Shown: piece after piece, positions 5,633-9,545 of the stretch
Layout: the number at the start of each line of letters is the position of its first letter
How positions within the stretch are numbered: position 1 is the first letter of the stretch
DNA from: Mesorhizobium sp.
Lineage (GTDB): Bacteria > Pseudomonadota > Alphaproteobacteria > Rhizobiales > Rhizobiaceae
DNA length: 9,545 nt
Direction: 5' to 3'
Assembly: GCA_019509685.1 (NCBI GenBank)
Contig: JAEKLU010000126.1
Location: 1-9,545 of the forward strand
Translations under genes and position numbers: made by a program
The notes under the pieces: generated by a model
Told to the model about the DNA's origin: nothing
Database searches by the model: none
Seen by the model: only the letters and a program-made list of their open reading frames with translations

Positions 5633-5662
5633 ATGATGGGGTGCGTCGCGGCAAAAGACAAG
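5633..5662 (-). promoter_or_regulatory. Candidate promoter of the small minus-strand unit
   Basis: On the minus strand CTTGTC (5662-5657) is followed after 15 bases by CCCCATCAT (5641-5633). The layout matches the htpX-upstream sequence, TTGAAA-N15-CCCATCAT, and resembles RpoH promoters (CTTGAA, CCCCATnT). A transcript would start at about 5626, leaving a 30-base leader to the peptide's ATG. The call is by motif and position only. Confidence 0.35.
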
Positions 5663-5776
5663 ACGCGGGTTTGAAATAGCCAGGGACCGTGGCTCGCGGC
5701 CGCCTTGTTGCGATTGGCCGTCGGCGCAGGCACACTCCGGGGTGAGGAGACTGCTGGCTACTTGGGAGGTATCCGC

Positions 5777-7045
5777 ATGGAGGCAGCCGAAAAAGCCGCT
5801 CGCATCGTGCGAACGGTGATCGAAACGCTAAAGCCGGGTTTTGCGGTCAGGCTCTGGACCGGGGAACGCATCGGTCCGGCCACCGGTCCGGTGCTCACCA
5901 TCAATGACCAGGACATCGTCTGGCAGTTGGTGCGTCGGCCGGTGTTTTCGACGCTGATCGAGATGTGGATTTCCAAGACCGTCGACATCGAGGGCGGGAC
6001 GCTGTTCGATTTCTACGCGCTGCCCTCGCAAGGCAAGCTCAGGACGAAGCTCAAATCCTTGCCGAAGCTGGCGATCCTGCGCGACCTGCCGGCGGTGCTG
6101 TTCTCGCGAAGAGAGATGAGCGCGCGCAGCGATCTTTCCGGTCGCAACCCCTATGTCAGCGGATCGAGCCAGGAAGCGATCCAGCATCACTACGATATCT
6201 CGAATGCCTTCTACCGCCTCTTCCTCGATGAACGCATGGTCTACAGCTGCGGCTATTTCACGGATTTCGCCAACAGCATCGACCAGGCGCAATTCGACAA
6301 GCTCGACCACATCTGCCGCAAGCTCCGGCTGAAACCGGGCGAAAAGCTGCTCGACATCGGCTGCGGCTGGGGCGCCATGCTGATCCATGCGGCGAAGAAT
6401 TACGGCGTCGTCGGCCACGGCGTTTCGTTGTCGCAAGCCCAGACCGATCTCGCGCGCGAGCGCATCCGTGCCGAAGGCCTGGAAGACCGCATCACCATCG
6501 AGATCAAATCCTATGCCGAACTCACCGGCTCTTTCGACAAGATCTCGTCGATCGGCATGTTCGAGCATCTCGGGCTCGTCAACCATGCGGCCTATTTCTC
6601 GACGGTACATCGCCTGCTGAAACCAGGCGGCATCTATCTGCATCACGCCATCACCAGGCGCAGCAAGGGTGATATCAAGAAGACGTTGCGCAAGGGGGCG
6701 GAGTACAAGGCGCTGCTCAAATACATCTTTCCCGGCGGCGAGCTCGACACGATCGGCATGACGCTCGGCAATCTCGAGGCGCACGGCTTCCTTGTCTACG
6801 ACGTGGAGAATTTGCGCGAACACTACGCGCGCACCTGCCGCCAGTGGGCCGAGCGCCTGCAGGCGCGTTTCGACGAGGCGATCGCCGAGGTCGGCGAGGC
6901 CAAGGCGCGGCTATGGCTGCTCTATCTCACCGGCTGCTCGGTCACCTTCGAGCGGGCTTCGGCGCAGATTTTCCAGACCGTCGCCACCAAACGCGCGCGC
7001 GGCCCGAGCGGCCTGCCGCCGACGCGGGCGGACCGGTATCGGTAG
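5777..7045 (+). CDS. cfa: Cyclopropane-fatty-acyl-phospholipid synthase (SAM-dependent)
   Basis: The 422-residue enzyme transfers a methylene from SAM to the double bond of unsaturated phospholipid acyl chains at the inner membrane. The N-terminal lipid-binding region spans about 1-125. IQHHYDISNAFYRLFLDERM (135-154) then VYSCGYF is the CFA signature, with Cys158 matching the bicarbonate-site Cys of E. coli Cfa. SAM motif I is LLDIGCGWGA at 191-200. MFEHLG holds Glu263, the catalytic/bicarbonate Glu, and LHHAIT holds His289/290. REHYARTCRQW holds Tyr350, equivalent to the conserved C-terminal Tyr. Length is near the usual 380-420. GGGAGGT (5764-5770), six bases before the ATG, fixes the start. 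The frame extends upstream only to a TTG at 5705 without a good ribosome binding site. No clear promoter is seen in 5663-5763. It faces the MOSC gene convergently. Confidence 0.94.
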   Translation: MEAAEKAARIVRTVIETLKPGFAVRLWTGERIGPATGPVLTINDQDIVWQLVRRPVFSTLIEMWISKTVDIEGGTLFDFYALPSQGKLRTKLKSLPKLAILRDLPAVLFSRREMSARSDLSGRNPYVSGSSQEAIQHHYDISNAFYRLFLDERMVYSCGYFTDFANSIDQAQFDKLDHICRKLRLKPGEKLLDIGCGWGAMLIHAAKNYGVVGHGVSLSQAQTDLARERIRAEGLEDRITIEIKSYAELTGSFDKISSIGMFEHLGLVNHAAYFSTVHRLLKPGGIYLHHAITRRSKGDIKKTLRKGAEYKALLKYIFPGGELDTIGMTLGNLEAHGFLVYDVENLREHYARTCRQWAERLQARFDEAIAEVGEAKARLWLLYLTGCSVTFERASAQIFQTVATKRARGPSGLPPTRADRYR

Positions 7046-7098
7046 CGACCCGCGAAAGGTGCTGGGGCTTAGGCGGAAATCGTTCTGTCGCGATCTTT

Positions 7099-7255
7099 CG
7101 CGCCCCCCTCTGTCCTGCCGGACGTTTCCCCACAAGGGGGGAGATTGGCAGCTTCGTCGCAGGCGCCGTCCTGCAACGCTGGTGATTGGCGAAAGCGGCG
7201 GTGACATCGATCTCCCCCCAGGTGGGGGAGATGGCCGGCAGGCCAGAGGGGCGCG
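7099..7255. repeat. 157-bp palindromic intergenic repeat (rhizobial MITE-like)
   Basis: The ends are inverted copies. On the left CGCGCCCCCCTCTGTCCTGC (7099-7118) then CGGAC; on the right CGGCAGGCCAGAGGGGCGCG (7236-7255), whose complement reads CGCGCCCCTCTGGCCTGCCG. The arms agree apart from a 2-base length difference in the C run and one mismatch. Each half also holds its own hairpin: CCCCACAAGGGG (7128-7139), and ATCTCCCCC (7210-7218) with GGGGGAGAT (7224-7232). There is no reading frame of note. I recall this CCCCCTCTGTCCTGCCGGAC / CTCCCCC pattern as abundant between genes in Mesorhizobium. It lies between the convergent cfa and MOSC genes and may help separate their transcripts, although no U tract is present. 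It accounts for most of the 244-bp gap. Confidence 0.7.
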
Positions 7256-7289
7256 CTGTCCCGCCGGCATCTCAAGGGTTCTACACCAG

Positions 7290-8038
7290 CTAAACGAACC
7301 GCATCGGTGCGCCGATCGCGACGCGCGCCGGCCGGTCGACGGTGCAGTAGACGCCGAGATTATGGGCGTTGTGGCGCACCACATTGCGCAAGATGCCGGG
7401 ATCGTTGTCGAAACCGTCCTGGGCGATGATGGTGAAGCCGCAGCGGCGGCAAGGCTCCGAGACGGTCAAGAGCAGGTCGCCGACCGCGAGCTTGCGGCCG
7501 ATCCACTCGGTTTCCGGGAAGGAGCCGTCGACGGCTTCCATGTCGATCAGGATGTTGGGTCGGAAGCGGCGCGGATCGGGCACGCCGTCCGGATGCAGCG
7601 TTTTCAATCTCGCCAGCGAGGCGGTGGTGAGCAGATGGATCGGCGCCTTGGTGTAGCGCGCGGCCGTCAATGGGCCGGTATAGTCCGAAGCCGCATTCTC
7701 TTTCCCGAAAGGCAGGATCGACGCCGCAAAGCCAAGGAAGGCGGAAACGGCGCGGTCGCTTTCGGGATCCGGCGCCGGCAGCCAGTCGCCACCCGGCACC
7801 GCTACTTCGAGCCGGCGATCTTGGGTCAGCCGGGTGCGGATCAGCGGCACTTTGTGCCATTTCGGGCTGCGATCGGGACGCGCGATCTCGCCATCGGAAG
7901 CATCGACGAGGCCGAACAGCCGGTCACCGTCAACGGTCGTCGTCCCGATCGAGATGGCATCAAGCGGCTCACCGGCGAGCGAACTCGCCGGGTAACGCCA
8001 CAGCTGGCGGACGGTGCCGAGTGAGGTCTCGCCGGTCA

Positions 8039-8039
<1 letters not shown>
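7290..8039 (-). CDS. MOSC domain protein (YcbX/mARC-like molybdenum-cofactor sulfurtransferase-related)
   Basis: The 249-residue product has a MOSC_N beta-barrel region (about 6-100: VRQLWRYPASSLAGEPL, DGDRLFGLVD) followed by a MOSC domain (about 115-245). The core MOSC signature is RRFRPNILID (158-167), FPETEWIGRKLAVGDLLL, then EPCRRCGFT (195-203). Cys200 corresponds to the conserved Cys that binds or ligates the Mo cofactor in this superfamily. NLGVYCTVDRPARVAIGAP closes the domain. Possible roles are an mARC/YcbX-type reductase subunit for N-hydroxylated compounds or a Moco carrier; sequence alone does not decide, and no partner reductase is nearby. The ATG shares its A with the acs stop (TGATG), so translation is probably coupled to acs. 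Confidence 0.88.

Positions 8040-9545
<1,506 letters not shown>

Noticed and set aside
5705..5776. Upstream TTG start for the CFA synthase
   Set aside because: The ATG at 5777 has GGGAGGT six bases upstream; the TTG has no comparable site and adds no conserved sequence.
5828..6823. 331-codon minus-strand open frame
   Set aside because: It is antisense to the CFA synthase, has no ribosome binding site of note and no family signature.
6792..8024. 410-codon plus-strand open frame
   Set aside because: It runs out of frame through the end of cfa, across the palindromic repeat and antisense to the MOSC gene. Its product is Arg/Ala-rich with no recognisable domain.

Overview
The window is GC-rich chromosomal DNA from an alphaproteobacterium of the order Hyphomicrobiales (Rhizobiales), most likely Mesorhizobium or a close relative. 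The evidence is the set of protein families (RsmB, HtpX, a DUF1674 protein, a rhizobial-type transglutaminase-like protein, a Flp-pilus TadE/TadG-like protein, a CFA synthase, MOSC, Acs), a full CtrA box, and three intergenic repeats of a style I associate with mesorhizobial genomes. Placement is by recognition only; no search was run.

Layout. Positions 1-1275 (minus) hold htpX followed by the start of rsmB, overlapping by four bases. A DUF1674 (SdhAF4-like) gene diverges from htpX at 1382. After a short gap with a decayed palindrome, a HAD phosphatase (minus, 1827-2492) and a transglutaminase-like gene (plus, 2672-3541) diverge from each other. The transglutaminase stop codon runs straight into a 169-bp element with terminal inverted repeats (3541-3709). 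A hairpin-rich stretch and an AT-rich promoter region with a perfect CtrA box (3915-3929) follow, then a vWA-containing TadE/TadG-like gene (4023-5384). A strong terminator hairpin (5422-5455) separates this gene from a candidate small minus-strand unit that encodes a 23-residue peptide behind an exceptionally long Shine-Dalgarno sequence (5525-5612). A CFA synthase gene (5777-7045) comes next, then a second palindromic repeat (7099-7255). Last is a minus-strand acs-MOSC pair coupled by TGATG (7290-9545), with acs running off the right edge.

Most genes are housekeeping or envelope functions: membrane protein quality control, succinate dehydrogenase assembly, membrane lipid modification, acetate activation and pilus or surface biogenesis. 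They do not form one pathway. The most novel-looking item is the peptide/structured-RNA unit at about 5416-5662. Its promoter-like sequence resembles the one upstream of htpX (a TTG-type -35, then CCCATCAT at the same spacing), which suggests, without proving, a shared heat-shock-type sigma factor. Other points of interest are the missing active-site histidine in the transglutaminase-like protein, the element that supplies the last base of that gene's stop codon, and its cluster of five GANTC sites. I see no tRNA, rRNA, CRISPR array, transposase or phage gene.
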